Positions 10,818-21,497 of a DNA stretch of 64,000 nt are shown piece after piece (within the stretch, counting starts at the first letter, position 1; the number at the start of each line of letters is the position of its first letter). The notes below the pieces were generated by a model. The model was not told the origin of the DNA, made no database searches, and saw only the letters and a program-made list of their open reading frames with translations. The DNA comes from Vicia villosa (taxonomy: Eukaryota > Streptophyta > Magnoliopsida > Fabales > Fabaceae). Position numbers and translations under genes: made by a program. The stretch spans positions 63,190,336 to 63,254,335 of the forward strand of contig NC_081183.1 in the NCBI RefSeq assembly GCF_029867415.1, read 5' to 3'.

Positions 10818-13800
10818 TGTCATACCCCAAATTTGTCCTACCCTTTAACTTCTAACTGGCTTAGGCTTTGCATTCATGTACATACATCACTTAGGTCATA
10901 ATCCATACCCATGCATTCATATCATAGGTGCTATTCAAGGGCTAGCAAGAAAAAGCTCCGTTGCAAAGAATTTCTGATCAGGGAGTAAGAAGACTGAGGT
11001 GTAATCATGTGGTTCAATGTTCAAGGAAGTACTCCTAGACTGGGGTCTCTCTCTGTCTCAAGTCAAGGCATTGGTTGAAGGACACAAGCTTGCAAATCAT
11101 CCGGTTCTCTGAATCAGGGTTTCTTTGACCAAAGTCAACCAGTTGACTTTCTGGTCAACGTTCAATCAGGAACGGCTTCTATGTGTGAAAAGCTTCTCGT
11201 ACTGACTGCGTGGATGTGTTTGTTTGACTAGATTTGACTGGAAGAGATTTAATCGGGAATTTCATCAATAGTCGGAAAAATCAGAACAATTGACTTTTGG
11301 GTCAAAATCAGAAGAATTATTCAAATATTGACTTTTGGTGGAAAATCGGGCAAGAAAAGTCGAAGAAGGGATAAAATCGGGAGTTTGACAAAAAGTTGCC
11401 AAAAATAGAAAAAATGACAAAAATAGAAAGTTTCAACGCTTAGAAAAATTTTGGCATTGGAAATCTAGTTGAGCAGTCCACTTCACCATCAGTTTACACG
11501 GGGCAAATGACATTTTTTGGGAAAATTCCCAACATCAAAGTTGTTCCTCTCATGGAGGAAAACAACTTTGTAGTTGGACACTTTTTCATTTGAAGCTTGT
11601 ATGAAGAGTTAAAGTGGTGTGAAGTTGCTGGAAACTCATTTGAACCAAGTCATATTCCAGGTCACAAGTCAGGTCATGACCTGGCATTTTCACAAACACA
11701 TGGCATGCTAAATCTCCAGCCATTTCTTGAGCTCTACAGAAGGGACATGAATGCAAACTTGGTATCATTCTCTTCCTTGCCATCTCCTCTATCCATTGAA
11801 ACAAGATTGGGTACAATTGGACAAAAATTGAGTGAGATACAAGTCCTCAAAGTGGTGCCCCACCCTGACCAACTCTGCAGGCAGCCAAGGCACAAAATGC
11901 TGGGCACGCAAGGCATTTCAGCAAACATGTGGTGGGCCAAATCTCAACGCCTCTTTCTTCCTCCTCAAGTCTTCAACTTGAACAAGGTTGATTCTAAGTC
12001 ACTCTTTGCCATGTCCTCTATCTATTGAGCCCAGTATCACCAATTTTGGACATACGTGGGGAAGGTTGCAAGGCCACAAAGTCTCTCCTCTACCTAACTG
12101 CATTTCTGCCAAGGTCAAGGCACAAGTTAAAGCCACGCGCTCAAGCATTCAAGTGTTTCGAACCAGCATGTTTGCAAGCCTCTCACTCCATGTACAAACC
12201 TCATCTCAAGGACTCTCAAACACCAAAGCTCTTTAATCACATGCCCTCTTCATGATGCACTTGAGTTTGGAATGATTGGTGCTTTATAGTTTGAGATATC
12301 AATATTCAAAGTAGAGGCATGAACATGATTTTGGCATTACCATTGTTGCTGCAGCATAGTGTACAAAGCCATCCCACACACCATCACATTGCCATTGCTA
12401 ACCATGCAAATACTACACAATTCAAAAGCTTGCATGAAACTTACCCCATACACATAACACTTGATGCATTGCCATAAAAGCTTGTTTTGCTGCCATATGA
12501 GAAAGTATATTGAACCATGCCACAATTGCTTAAGCTTGTTCTTTAAGTCTTCAAACTCCCACATTCAAAAATAAGAAAGTTGCTGCAAGCTATACTCCTA
12601 GGCTCCACATTCAAGAAATCATCATCACTTCATAATCACTCACCATATAAATAAAGAGTTGCCTTCACACACTCACACACGATTCATTTTCTCAACACAC
12701 CTCACTTTCCAAAATCATTCATTCTCTCCTCTCTCCCATTCTCATTTCACACTCTTTTTTTCCTCACTCTCCCTCATTCTCTTTCTCCATTCCTTCCACC
12801 ACCCACCGCCACCGTAACCAACTTTCCCGGCCACCGTAACAAACTTCTCAGGCCATAACAGTCACCGCTCTTCACCGTAACAAACTCCACACAACCGCCA
12901 TCCTCCACCACAACAAACCTTCATCTATCATCAACAAGCGCCACTCATCTCTCATCTCTATCATCTCCGTCATTCATCAACCTGCAGTTTCACCATCGTC
13001 AAGCTCTTCAAGCGTTCCTCAGCTTCACCAACCGAAAACCGCCGTCTCCTCATCCTTCCTTGAATTTCGAGAAGCAACCGGTAACATTCTTTTGCCTCGC
13101 ATTCCCGCAAGATTCTTCAGGTATACTTTCAACAACCTTCTGAACATTCATAGCATTTCAATGGCGCATTTCTGTTCCGGCTACTCATTATATCTTGTTC
13201 AAGACTGTTGTTCTTTGAAAAGTGGTTTGGTTTGCGTGTAATAATGGTCGTTGGCGTGTTTAAACCGTGTATTGAAACCTTGTGATTGCTTGTGGACGGA
13301 TTCTTGCATTTAGGTTTAAGTTTCAGCAAGTTCTTGAAATTTAGGAATTGGTAAGGTGACTCGGTTAGAGCATTAGAGCTGTTGTATGCGAAAAGTAATG
13401 GCAGATCCGCGACCTGTGTGGAAAACCGAGTTGAATGATGGTTTTGTTCTTCATTTCTGGTGAATTGATTGAAACGGCCGCCGTGGTAAGTGCCGGAGAG
13501 GATGACTTGAGCGCCGTCTCCGACGTCAGCTGGTTTCCCGTTTCTCTTTCCGCTCCGCCTACGTGGCGCTTTATGTTTGGCTGGTGATTTCACTATTTTG
13601 ATGTTTTGGCCTTATTCATATGATTAGCAGATGAGTTGGCACTTCGTGATTGGTTCAGATGCACTTTTGTCCTTTAGTCACTTATTCTTAATGTGACCTA
13701 TTGATGTTATGTGTAGAGCGCGTCCTTTTCAATTAATGTGCTAGGATAATTTGGCTTGCTCTTGCTGACAGAATGGATAGAGCCTAGGGATGGTTTGGGC

Positions 13801-15128
13801 CAATGCATGTTTGGGTCGTGCCCTTTACTATTGAGGCGCCTCCAGGTTTACTGATGCATATCCTAAGTAACTTGGGCCCTAGCGCATAATACTGACCACA
13901 CCCCCAGTTTGGGCCCATTGCGTTTTTAGTTCATTTAGTCTACTGCTGCACCCCCTTTGCTATTATAAAAACAAATATAAAAAATTGATTTCTTTTAATT
14001 CTTTTGCACATTAATCCATTTTTTTTCTTAAATAAAAATTGACAAAAACATTTTTCACCCAATTAGACTTTTTAGAATTTTATTTTCTTTAATTGATTTT
14101 TTTAATTGTTGTTTCCTTGAATTCTGATTGGTTGATAATCCATAAACAAATAGATAGTTATTAGTCTCTAATTCAAAAATAGTTTCTCACTTGAATAAAA
14201 ATGAAGTTGCTTGTAAATAATTCTCTTGAATAGTTTAGATTTTAAATTCTTTTCTTTTGTGAATATTTGCCTTATATTGTGAAATGCTTAAATAGCTCTT
14301 CTTCCTTATTTCTATTAGGATAATTCATAACATAGATGTAGAAATTAAGACTAGTTCCCTTTTTGCATTCTTTTTCTTTTACAACATAAAACACTAACAA
14401 ATACTTGAATTAAATCCCTTTAAAAAATACAAAGAAAACACTTAAAAAACATTAATAAAAAAGTGAAAATCATTAAAAAGGGAATGGAAGCTTGAACACC
14501 CCTTGCTTTAGGGAATGTTCGAGTGCTTGGATCTCCCTTGCTTTAGGGTCCCATTCAGGCGTAAGTTCCCAATTTCTAAAAAACACAAACCAAAGAGTAA
14601 CTCGAGTTTCCCTTGCTTTAGGGATTTCCTCGAAACACTCAAACTCTCTCTCTCTTCTCTCGTTTTCTTAAGGGCACCGTTATTTCCGCTCCATTGCATC
14701 CTAGGTCGATCCCTTATGCAAGAGCGCGAACGTTAACGCCGCCCAACTAAAAAACACAAAAATAAACAAAAGTATGGAGCCGAACTACGACGCTCTGATT
14801 CCTGAAAAGGATACGTAGGCATCAAGTCGCGGGGCTTGAACGAACACACTTGTAAATAATTCCTTCTTTTCCCCGTATTTCTTTTTGCATTCATTCGCAT
14901 GTAGACATAGTACACACCCTTTAGATAGAAACAAACATAGGTGGATACCATCGAGTACGATGGGCGCGGGGGGTGCTAGTACCTTCCCCTTGCATAACCG
15001 ACTCCCGTACCTTGATTCTCTGGTCGCAAGACCCTGTTCCTTCCTTTGTTAGGTTTTCTGATATTCCTTTCCCTTATGGGATAAATATATTGGTGGCGAC
15101 TCTGTTCATTTTTCGCGAGCGTGCGACA
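10818..15128 (+). mobile_element. 5' LTR of element A
   Basis: The LTR starts TGTCATACCCCAAATTTG and ends GAGCGTGCGACA, length 4311 bp. U3 is about 1.85 kb up to the TATA box at 12646. The transcribed part begins with a pyrimidine-rich, CACC-rich stretch (12660-13080), a candidate splice donor at 13121, and ends with a U5 block (ggtgctagtaccttcccc, gcataaccgactcccgtacc) shared with elements D and F. Open frames on either strand, such as the antisense 13129-13593, have no recognised domain. Confidence 0.97.
12646..12653 (+). promoter_or_regulatory. TATA box of element A 5' LTR
   Basis: TATAAATA within ccatataaataaagag, repeated at 29545-29552 in the 3' LTR. The predicted RNA start is about 30 bp downstream, giving a U3 of about 1.86 kb and an R-U5 of about 2.45 kb. 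Confidence 0.75.
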
Positions 15129-15130
15129 GC

Positions 15131-15148
15131 TGGCGACTCTGCTGGGGA
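15131..15148 (+). other. Primer binding site of element A
   Basis: TGGCGACTCTGCTGGGGA starts two bases after the LTR end. The same sequence (one or no change) follows the LTR in B, D and G. Ogre PBSs are known to match tRNA-Arg. Confidence 0.88.
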
Positions 15149-15786
15149 GTACCTAAGCAAGTCGATCCTAGCCTTTGTTTGTTTTATTTTATTGGGTGTT
15201 TATTTGTTTTATGTCTATATCTTGTATATATGTTTGCATGTTTATTTTCTGCTTGCATATCATGTTTATTTCTGCTTGCACATCATGCATATGGATTATA
15301 TTTTGTGTTCCTTGGGGTCTTCTGTTCTGTTTTGCAGGTGGGGGGTTTGTGTGAGGTAAAAGGCCCACTACCCAGGCCAAGTGACACATAGGATTAGCGT
15401 GGATGCTCATGTTGACTCCCGTGGCCCTTGCTACGATCGAGTTCAACATGGGGTACCACAACTGGGCGAGGTTCTTTCATGGAACACTGTGTCTGGCACC
15501 CTTGCTGCCACAAACACATTGTACCCCATGGGAACTGTAGACCCTAGTGACCATTAGGGACCACCTGTCCGTGTCTAGAATTCATACCCGTGAGTTTGGG
15601 GTGGGACAGGATACTAGCCTTCATCATACCCTGATTTCCGTTTTGCAATCTAAAGCCGGAATTTTGAACCTGCTACACTCAGTATTATCCAGTTATTCAG
15701 AGTTGCGAGGGACATTCAGTCTCTCACTACATCACACACATGACACATGACACATCATGCTATTGCATCCACCTCACTTCATTCGT

Positions 15787-15929
15787 GGAGAATCCTAAAG
15801 TCTATTTCAAAAAAAGATGTATATACTCTTTTTGCAAAAAAGAAAAAGAAAAAAGAAAAAGAAAAAAGAAAAAGAAAAGAAAAAGAAAAGAAAAAGAAAA
15901 GAAATAGTGAAAAGACTTTAGGATTCTCC
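15787..15929 (+). repeat. 17-bp perfect inverted repeat around a purine-only-rich loop
   Basis: GGAGAATCCTAAAGTCT (15787-15803) pairs perfectly with AGACTTTAGGATTCTCC (15913-15929). The loop is about 109 nt and is dominated by AAAGAAAAAG-type purine repeats. It ends 82 bp before the ORF1 ATG at 16012. As RNA it would form a long stem with an unstructured A/G loop. Confidence 0.9.
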
Positions 15930-16011
15930 CAATGAAATGCATTCCGCCATATCATTTAACATGCATGTTCATTTATTTTCAGGAACTTTTGGCTTTGTCT
16001 CCGACCAACAC

Positions 16012-17766
16012 ATGGCCACACCAATGAAGACTGTTAGACGCAACCCCTCTTATTCTTTCCTGAATCCGAATCTGGATTCCCTTGAGTGTTTAGCAAAGAA
16101 GATTACGCCAGATGAGTCAACCAATTTCCGAGAAAAATATGGGTACATTCTGAGTCTTCTCAAGATGCCGTTCACCAAGTACGAGCAAGAGGGAGTTCAT
16201 ACTTTGCTTCAGTTCTATAATCCTTCCCTCCGCTGCTTCACGTTCACCGACTACCTCTTGGTTCCTACATTGGAAGAGTATTCCCTATTTCTTGGCATCC
16301 CTATAAAGAAGGAAGTGTCATACTATAGCACCATGAAGGCCCCCGATTCCATTGAAATTGCTAAGGCTCTTTATTTGAGCAAGTCGGTCGTGGAAGCAAA
16401 TCTCACCAAGAAGGGAGGAGGTTTTGGTTTTTGCATGGAGTTTCTGGTTAAAAGGGGTTGTGAGGCTGCTGAAGCAAAGGAATGGGACACATTTAGGGCT
16501 ATCTTGGCTCTAAGTATATATGGCATCGTGTTGTTCTCAGACGTTCCTAACTCTGTTGACATGAATGCAATTCATATGTTCATCTTGCAGAATCCGGTTC
16601 CTACACTTTTGGGGGATGTTTATCACTCCATTCATCACAAGAATGGTCAGAAGGGAGGTAAGGGAGGTCTGGTTAGACTCTGTGCTCCGTTGTTATACCG
16701 ATGGTTCAGGTCACATCTGCCTGAGCGTGGAGCTTTCGTTGATAGTAGGCACACATCTAAATGGGTTGAAAGGATTATGGGGCTGAGGGCTAAAGATATT
16801 GTCTGGTACAATAGCGCTTTAGATGACAGGGAAGTTATTATGAGTTGCGGAAAGTTCAAAAACGTACCTCTCATGGGTCTTAGGGGCGGAATCAACTATA
16901 ACCCCATCTTGGCCAAAAGAACATTTGGATATGCTTTTATCAGTCCACCTGAGCAAACAGAGATAGCTGAGAACATTTTCTATCATGTGGCCACCGACAA
17001 TGGGCAGATGGCAGAAGCTGTACAAGCCTGGAAGAGTATTTGTTGGAGAGATAAGAAACATTTTGGTCAGCGAGACTGTGCTACTTATGAGGATTATACT
17101 AAGTGGGTCGAGTCTGTGGTTGCTGTTCAAGGGATGCCTTTCCCTCCTAAGGACCCTTTGTACCCTCCTGCTGGTAAACAACCCAACATTGTCTCCATGC
17201 CTCGTTATAATCAAACTGTTGAGCAGAATCGGAAATTGACTGAACAAATGGAAACAATGCAAGTTAAGATGAATACTGATAGGCAAGAGAAGCTTTCTGC
17301 TCTTCATAAGTTGAAAATGAGAGAAATAGAGCTTGAAGAATTGTATGCTAGAGGAAGTACTTCTCAGAAAAGGCCAAGGGTGACCATAGACCCTAAATTT
17401 ACTGAAACTCAAGAGAAGAAGCTGAAAGAACATTACGAGGCCCAGTTGGCAGATTTGATTGAAAGACTCCAGATTCAGACTAAAGAAGCCAATTCAGAAA
17501 GGGCTCGTCGAAAGAAAGCCGACAAACTCTTGTTGGAACGCCAAGGGACCTTAGAAAAATGCTATGAAGAAATCCGAAAGCTGAAGGGTCAAGTAGAAGA
17601 AAAAGGTCAAGGTAGTACCCAAGCTCAAGAGGAAGCCAGATGCTGGGAGTTAAAGAACCGCTACATGGAAACAATGCATTTCAGAAAGGACCTGCTGATT
17701 CAGGAGATCATTAAGAGGCCAACCCGTGCTGAGACTAAAAAGCTTTTTGAAGAAATGAAGACCTGA
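16012..17766 (+). CDS. Ogre ORF1 protein (function unknown)
   Basis: Intact frame of 585 codons from the ATG at 16012 (MATPMKTVRRNPSYSF). The frame is open further upstream to 15937, but the first 25 residues look like translated leader and include an acceptor-like site, so I prefer the second start. Residues 1 to about 400 form a globular region with motifs LEEYSLFLGIPI, LCAPLLYRWF and GLRGGINYNPILAKRTFGYA. It resembles the plant proteins annotated as plant mobile domain-like or DUF-type in Ogre ORF1; no catalytic motif is evident. Residues about 400-585 are Lys/Glu/Arg-rich heptad-like sequence, a likely coiled coil. It lies upstream of gag as in other Ogre elements and would be made from the LTR promoter. 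The open frame in a copy with broken pol is notable. The role is unknown; do not read an enzyme into it. Confidence 0.85.
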   Translation: MATPMKTVRRNPSYSFLNPNLDSLECLAKKITPDESTNFREKYGYILSLLKMPFTKYEQEGVHTLLQFYNPSLRCFTFTDYLLVPTLEEYSLFLGIPIKKEVSYYSTMKAPDSIEIAKALYLSKSVVEANLTKKGGGFGFCMEFLVKRGCEAAEAKEWDTFRAILALSIYGIVLFSDVPNSVDMNAIHMFILQNPVPTLLGDVYHSIHHKNGQKGGKGGLVRLCAPLLYRWFRSHLPERGAFVDSRHTSKWVERIMGLRAKDIVWYNSALDDREVIMSCGKFKNVPLMGLRGGINYNPILAKRTFGYAFISPPEQTEIAENIFYHVATDNGQMAEAVQAWKSICWRDKKHFGQRDCATYEDYTKWVESVVAVQGMPFPPKDPLYPPAGKQPNIVSMPRYNQTVEQNRKLTEQMETMQVKMNTDRQEKLSALHKLKMREIELEELYARGSTSQKRPRVTIDPKFTETQEKKLKEHYEAQLADLIERLQIQTKEANSERARRKKADKLLLERQGTLEKCYEEIRKLKGQVEEKGQGSTQAQEEARCWELKNRYMETMHFRKDLLIQEIIKRPTRAETKKLFEEMKT

Positions 17767-18215
17767 AGCTATAAGAACATTGGAGATAGCCCTCTTCGTC
17801 ATTTGGACATGGGAGATCCTGCTTGGTGTTGACTTTGTTGAAGAATCACCACCAGACTTGTTGGATGGGATTCTTATTTCTATTAATGTATTTGTTGGCT
17901 CATGGGAGCAGAATATTTTGTATTTCAAGAACTTGGTTGCAGAATTAATCAATTATGTTGACTTATTTTGGTTGTGCTTATCTTGTTTATGCTCCACTAT
18001 CTTCTCCGTTATCTTGTGTTGTTGGTTTGGGACAAAGCTAAAAAGGCTTGAAAATAATAAAACATGCACACATGCACCCATGCACTCATATCATATTGCA
18101 TTTACAGGTTTTTATCAGATTCTAATTGGGGTCCCTTCCAACACAGATCTCTTTCCCGACGACGAAGCTGACTTTCTTACATCCTTACCGCACCAGAAAC
18201 AACGAGAAAAGAATC
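17767..18215 (+). other. Spacer between ORF1 and gag
   Basis: About 450 bp. It contains a branch-point-like and acceptor-like stretch (catattgcatttacag, ending 18108) and a second caacacag ending 18147. The overlapping frame at 17780-18229 has no domain and is not called. Splicing or re-initiation may give access to the gag ATG at 18216. Confidence 0.5.
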
Positions 18216-21200
18216 ATGGATCAATTTGAACAGAATCAAGCTGCCCTCCGTAGGGATATGGATGTTATGGGGGAAAGAATGACCCAACTTATGGAGACTC
18301 TCCATGTCGTTGTCCAAGGACAAGAAGAGCTCAGAAAGAGCGTTGCTGGATTGATCAAGGATACTCCTACCAACTCTGCTGATGGGGGAGTAAAAACTAA
18401 GGAGATTCCTGTTGAGGGGATAGCAAAGGTAGTAGATGACCACCATGAGGTTATTGATCTTGAACATGATCTTACTGCTGAGTTGACCGAGACTGCTAAG
18501 ATGTACCAAGCTCTCGAAGAACGCCTTAAGGCCGTTGAGGTTGCTAAAACTTCGAGTTTCGATACCGCTGCTTTGAGCTTGGTACCTGGAATTGTTATTC
18601 CACCGAAGTTCAAGGTGCCAGATTTTGATAAGTACAAGGGAGTTACTTGCCCAGAAACTCACATTCGTTCTTACTGTCGTAAGATGGCCGCTCACGCCGA
18701 GAACGAACCTCTGCTTATGCATTTCTTCCAAGACAGTCTCACAGGAGCCCCGTTGGAGTGGTATATGAAACTTGAGAGGGCCAATGTCAGTACTTGGGGA
18801 GGACTTGTTGATGCCTTCTTGAAACAATACCACTACAATACTGCTATGGCTCCTAGCCGTGCCCAACTGCAAAATATGTCACAAAAGTCTGAAGAATCTT
18901 TCAAAGAATATGCCCAGAGGTGGCGTGAACTTGCTGCTCGAGTTCAACCTCCTCTTCTTGACCGAGAATTGATTGATCTGTTTATGGGTACTCTGAAAGG
19001 GCCGTACCTTCAGCACATGGTTAGTAATACTTCTCCGTCCTTCTCAGATGTGGTCATCATTGGTGAACGGGTTGAGAACTGTGTAAAAGCTGGTACCATT
19101 CAGGGTGTTACTAGTCCTAGCAACTCAAGTGGTAATGGTAAGAAGCCGTATTCTGGGTTTGTGAAGAAGAAAGAAGGTGAAACCAGTACTGCTTCAGTTG
19201 ACCAAGGTCGAACTCCAGTATACTCTGTTGTTCCACCTCCTTACTACCCGATGCCATATGTTGTTCCCAATCCGTATGCCCCTCAGGCATACGCTGCTGC
19301 ATTTCCACAACCATGGATGGCACCCCAACAACCTTTCGTACCACAACAACAAGTTGCTGCTCCTCAGAACCGTCAACAGAATCCTAGGCCTCAAGGTCAA
19401 AGAGCTCCACAAAGGCAGAGGTACCCTGATAGGCGTATAGATCCGATTCCGATGCCGTATGCCCAGCTCCTTCCCCAATTACTTGCTGGTCAGTTGGTGC
19501 AACTCCGTGAATTGGGCCCTCCGCCTAGTCCTCTTCCTCCAGGATATGATGCTAATGCTCGTTGTGAATTCCATTTAGGCGCTCCAGGCCATACGATTGA
19601 AAAGTGTAAAGCGTTAAAATACAAAGTCCAGGATCTTCTCGATGACAAGCTCATCTCGTTCACTCCTACTGGTCTTAATGTGCAGAATAATCCTATGCCT
19701 CCCCATGCAGGTACGACCAATGCTGTTGAATTATGTGACGAACAAATCCTGGTAACTGAGGTGAATGAAGTCAAAATGCCGCTTGCAATGGTCAGAGAAC
19801 ATCTTGTGCAACAAAGGATTCTGTGTGAACTACATGACTTCTGTTTGCAGTGTTCTTCTAATCCAGAGGAATGTGTCAGGTTGAGGGAGGAGATCCAAAA
19901 GCTGATGAATGAAGGTGTCATTAGAGTGGAAAAGATTGTTCCTGATGACGAAGTGGATATTCTAGAGATCCCTTATTCTCCTGCTGATACGACAAAAGCC
20001 CAAAGTACTCCTTTGATCATCCATGCTCCGAGTACTCCCTTGGCCATTCTGGCTCCGAGAACTCCGTTGGTTATCCAGGTTCCAGATGCCCCTCTGACCC
20101 CTTCAAACTCATCTCTCGTTCCCTCTCCTGTGAGTAATTCCAAGGTTGTTCCTTGGAGTTATAATGCTGTGTATATTCGAGGAAAGAAATATGATTGTCC
20201 TCCAGTGGGTAATTCGAGCATCACTAATATTACTGGCACTAGTGGCATTACCCGTAGTGGTCGGATCTTTGCTGCTCCTCCCCCACTTCCAAAAGAAACC
20301 AACAAGGATGCTAGTGCACAAACAAAGGGGAAGCAAGCTGTTGTTGATCCTCTTGAGACCCGTAACGCACAAGACGCCGAGCAACTTCTGAGAATCATTA
20401 AGAAAAGTGACTACAAGGTGATTGATCAACTTGACCAAACTCAAGCTAAAATCTCCATCTTGTCCCTTTTGGTGCACTCAGAAGCTCACCGTGATGCTCT
20501 TATGAAAGTTCTGGCTTCCGCTCACGTAACTCAAGACATTACCGTGCCTCAGTTTGAAGGGGTTGTGACCAACATTGCTGCTGGTAATTGTTTGGGTTTT
20601 TCTGATGATGAACTTCCACCTGAGGGTAGAGCGCACAACAAAGCGTTGCATATCTCCGTCAAGTGTCTGGATGCTGTGTTGTCTCGAGTTCTGATTGATA
20701 CAGGTTCTTCTCTTAATGTGATGCCCAAGACCACTTTGTTTAATCTGAGTATGGATGGGATTATGATGAGACCATGCACTATGAGTGTCAGAGCGTTTGA
20801 TGGTTCTAGAAGGTCCGTAGAAGGGGAAATTGATCTGCCTGTCTTGATTGGTCCTCACATGTTCTATATTGCCTTCTATGTTATGGATATACGTCCTTCA
20901 TACACTTGCCTCTTGGGTCGTCCTTGGATCCATGCTGCTGGGGCTGTGACATCTACCCTCCATCAGTGTTTGAAATTTGTTGTGAATGACAAGATTGTTG
21001 TGATCACTGGTGAAGAAGATTTGATAGTCAATAATCTGGCATCATGCCGTTATGTTGAAGTGGATGGGGAGATACAAGAGACACCTTTTCAAGCTTTAGA
21101 GATCGTGTCGGTTGATAAACTCCCTGTGGTTGAGAATAAGAAGGAATTCGGAGCACCCCTCTCGTCTTTAAATGATGCTAAGGCCTTCTTAGAAGCTGGT

Positions 21201-21497
21201 ACTCCCCATAGTGCCTGGGGCAAGCTGATCGATGTTCATGAGAAGCGAGACAAGTATGGCCTTGGGTATCAACCATCTTCTTCTACTCAGCTCAGCATAA
21301 TTCCCGGAAAGAAGGTGATTCCCCCCATTTCTCAAGTGTTCGTCAGTGCAAGCACCAGTTCTGGAAGTCAGGTTCTCGCCGTGGATGATGATGACGAAGA
21401 AGATCTCTCCAGATTCATTTGCCATGCTGCGCCTGGACAGGAACTCAACAATTGGACTATCTTGGACATCCCCAGAGTCACTTTTATGGAGATGTAA
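18216..21497 (+). CDS. gag-pro: Gag-protease polyprotein of element A
   Basis: The frame is open from 18126; I choose the ATG at 18216 (MDQFEQNQAALRRDM) because earlier residues read through an acceptor-like leader. N-terminus: coiled coil, about residues 1-110. Gag core: about 130-290, with HFFQDSLTGAPLEWY and FKEYAQRWRELAARVQPPL. Pro/Gln-rich linker: about 320-430. Zinc knuckle CEFHLGAPGHTIEKC (C-x2-H-x5-H-x4-C, the Tat form) at about 450-464. Aspartic protease: LIDTGSS with the catalytic Asp at about 828 (20697-20699), then CLLGRPWIH. Near the C-terminus, DKYGLGYQP resembles a G-patch core. Gag packages the RNA and protease cleaves the polyprotein. The unspliced message stops at 21495-21497; splicing at 21494 continues into RT. 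No break was seen over more than 1090 codons. Confidence 0.93.
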   Translation: MDQFEQNQAALRRDMDVMGERMTQLMETLHVVVQGQEELRKSVAGLIKDTPTNSADGGVKTKEIPVEGIAKVVDDHHEVIDLEHDLTAELTETAKMYQALEERLKAVEVAKTSSFDTAALSLVPGIVIPPKFKVPDFDKYKGVTCPETHIRSYCRKMAAHAENEPLLMHFFQDSLTGAPLEWYMKLERANVSTWGGLVDAFLKQYHYNTAMAPSRAQLQNMSQKSEESFKEYAQRWRELAARVQPPLLDRELIDLFMGTLKGPYLQHMVSNTSPSFSDVVIIGERVENCVKAGTIQGVTSPSNSSGNGKKPYSGFVKKKEGETSTASVDQGRTPVYSVVPPPYYPMPYVVPNPYAPQAYAAAFPQPWMAPQQPFVPQQQVAAPQNRQQNPRPQGQRAPQRQRYPDRRIDPIPMPYAQLLPQLLAGQLVQLRELGPPPSPLPPGYDANARCEFHLGAPGHTIEKCKALKYKVQDLLDDKLISFTPTGLNVQNNPMPPHAGTTNAVELCDEQILVTEVNEVKMPLAMVREHLVQQRILCELHDFCLQCSSNPEECVRLREEIQKLMNEGVIRVEKIVPDDEVDILEIPYSPADTTKAQSTPLIIHAPSTPLAILAPRTPLVIQVPDAPLTPSNSSLVPSPVSNSKVVPWSYNAVYIRGKKYDCPPVGNSSITNITGTSGITRSGRIFAAPPPLPKETNKDASAQTKGKQAVVDPLETRNAQDAEQLLRIIKKSDYKVIDQLDQTQAKISILSLLVHSEAHRDALMKVLASAHVTQDITVPQFEGVVTNIAAGNCLGFSDDELPPEGRAHNKALHISVKCLDAVLSRVLIDTGSSLNVMPKTTLFNLSMDGIMMRPCTMSVRAFDGSRRSVEGEIDLPVLIGPHMFYIAFYVMDIRPSYTCLLGRPWIHAAGAVTSTLHQCLKFVVNDKIVVITGEEDLIVNNLASCRYVEVDGEIQETPFQALEIVSVDKLPVVENKKEFGAPLSSLNDAKAFLEAGTPHSAWGKLIDVHEKRDKYGLGYQPSSSTQLSIIPGKKVIPPISQVFVSASTSSGSQVLAVDDDDEEDLSRFICHAAPGQELNNWTILDIPRVTFMEM

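Larger units (their letters stand above)
15129..16011 (+). other. Element A 5' leader upstream of ORF1
   Basis: Non-coding leader of about 880 bp. It holds a strong acceptor-like site (ttctgttctgttttgcag, ending 15337), a donor-like GAG/GTAAAA at 15355/15356 inside a block shared with element D at 58033-58080, the long hairpin at 15787-15929, and an acceptor-like ttattttcag ending at 15982. No ORF here has a recognised domain. Confidence 0.6.

Noticed and set aside
11597..12255. Plus-strand frames at 11597-12028 and 11988-12255, repeated at 28495-29154
   Set aside because: They lie in U3 of the A LTRs, have no domain, and recur only because the LTRs are duplicates; the first is broken in the 3' LTR.
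15747..15935. 62-codon Lys-rich frame
   Set aside because: It is the purine loop of the hairpin translated; low complexity.
17780..18229. 149-codon frame with hydrophobic segments between ORF1 and gag (env-like position)
   Set aside because: The position is before gag, not after pol; it overlaps acceptor-like and gag start sequence; no signal or fusion features that hold up.
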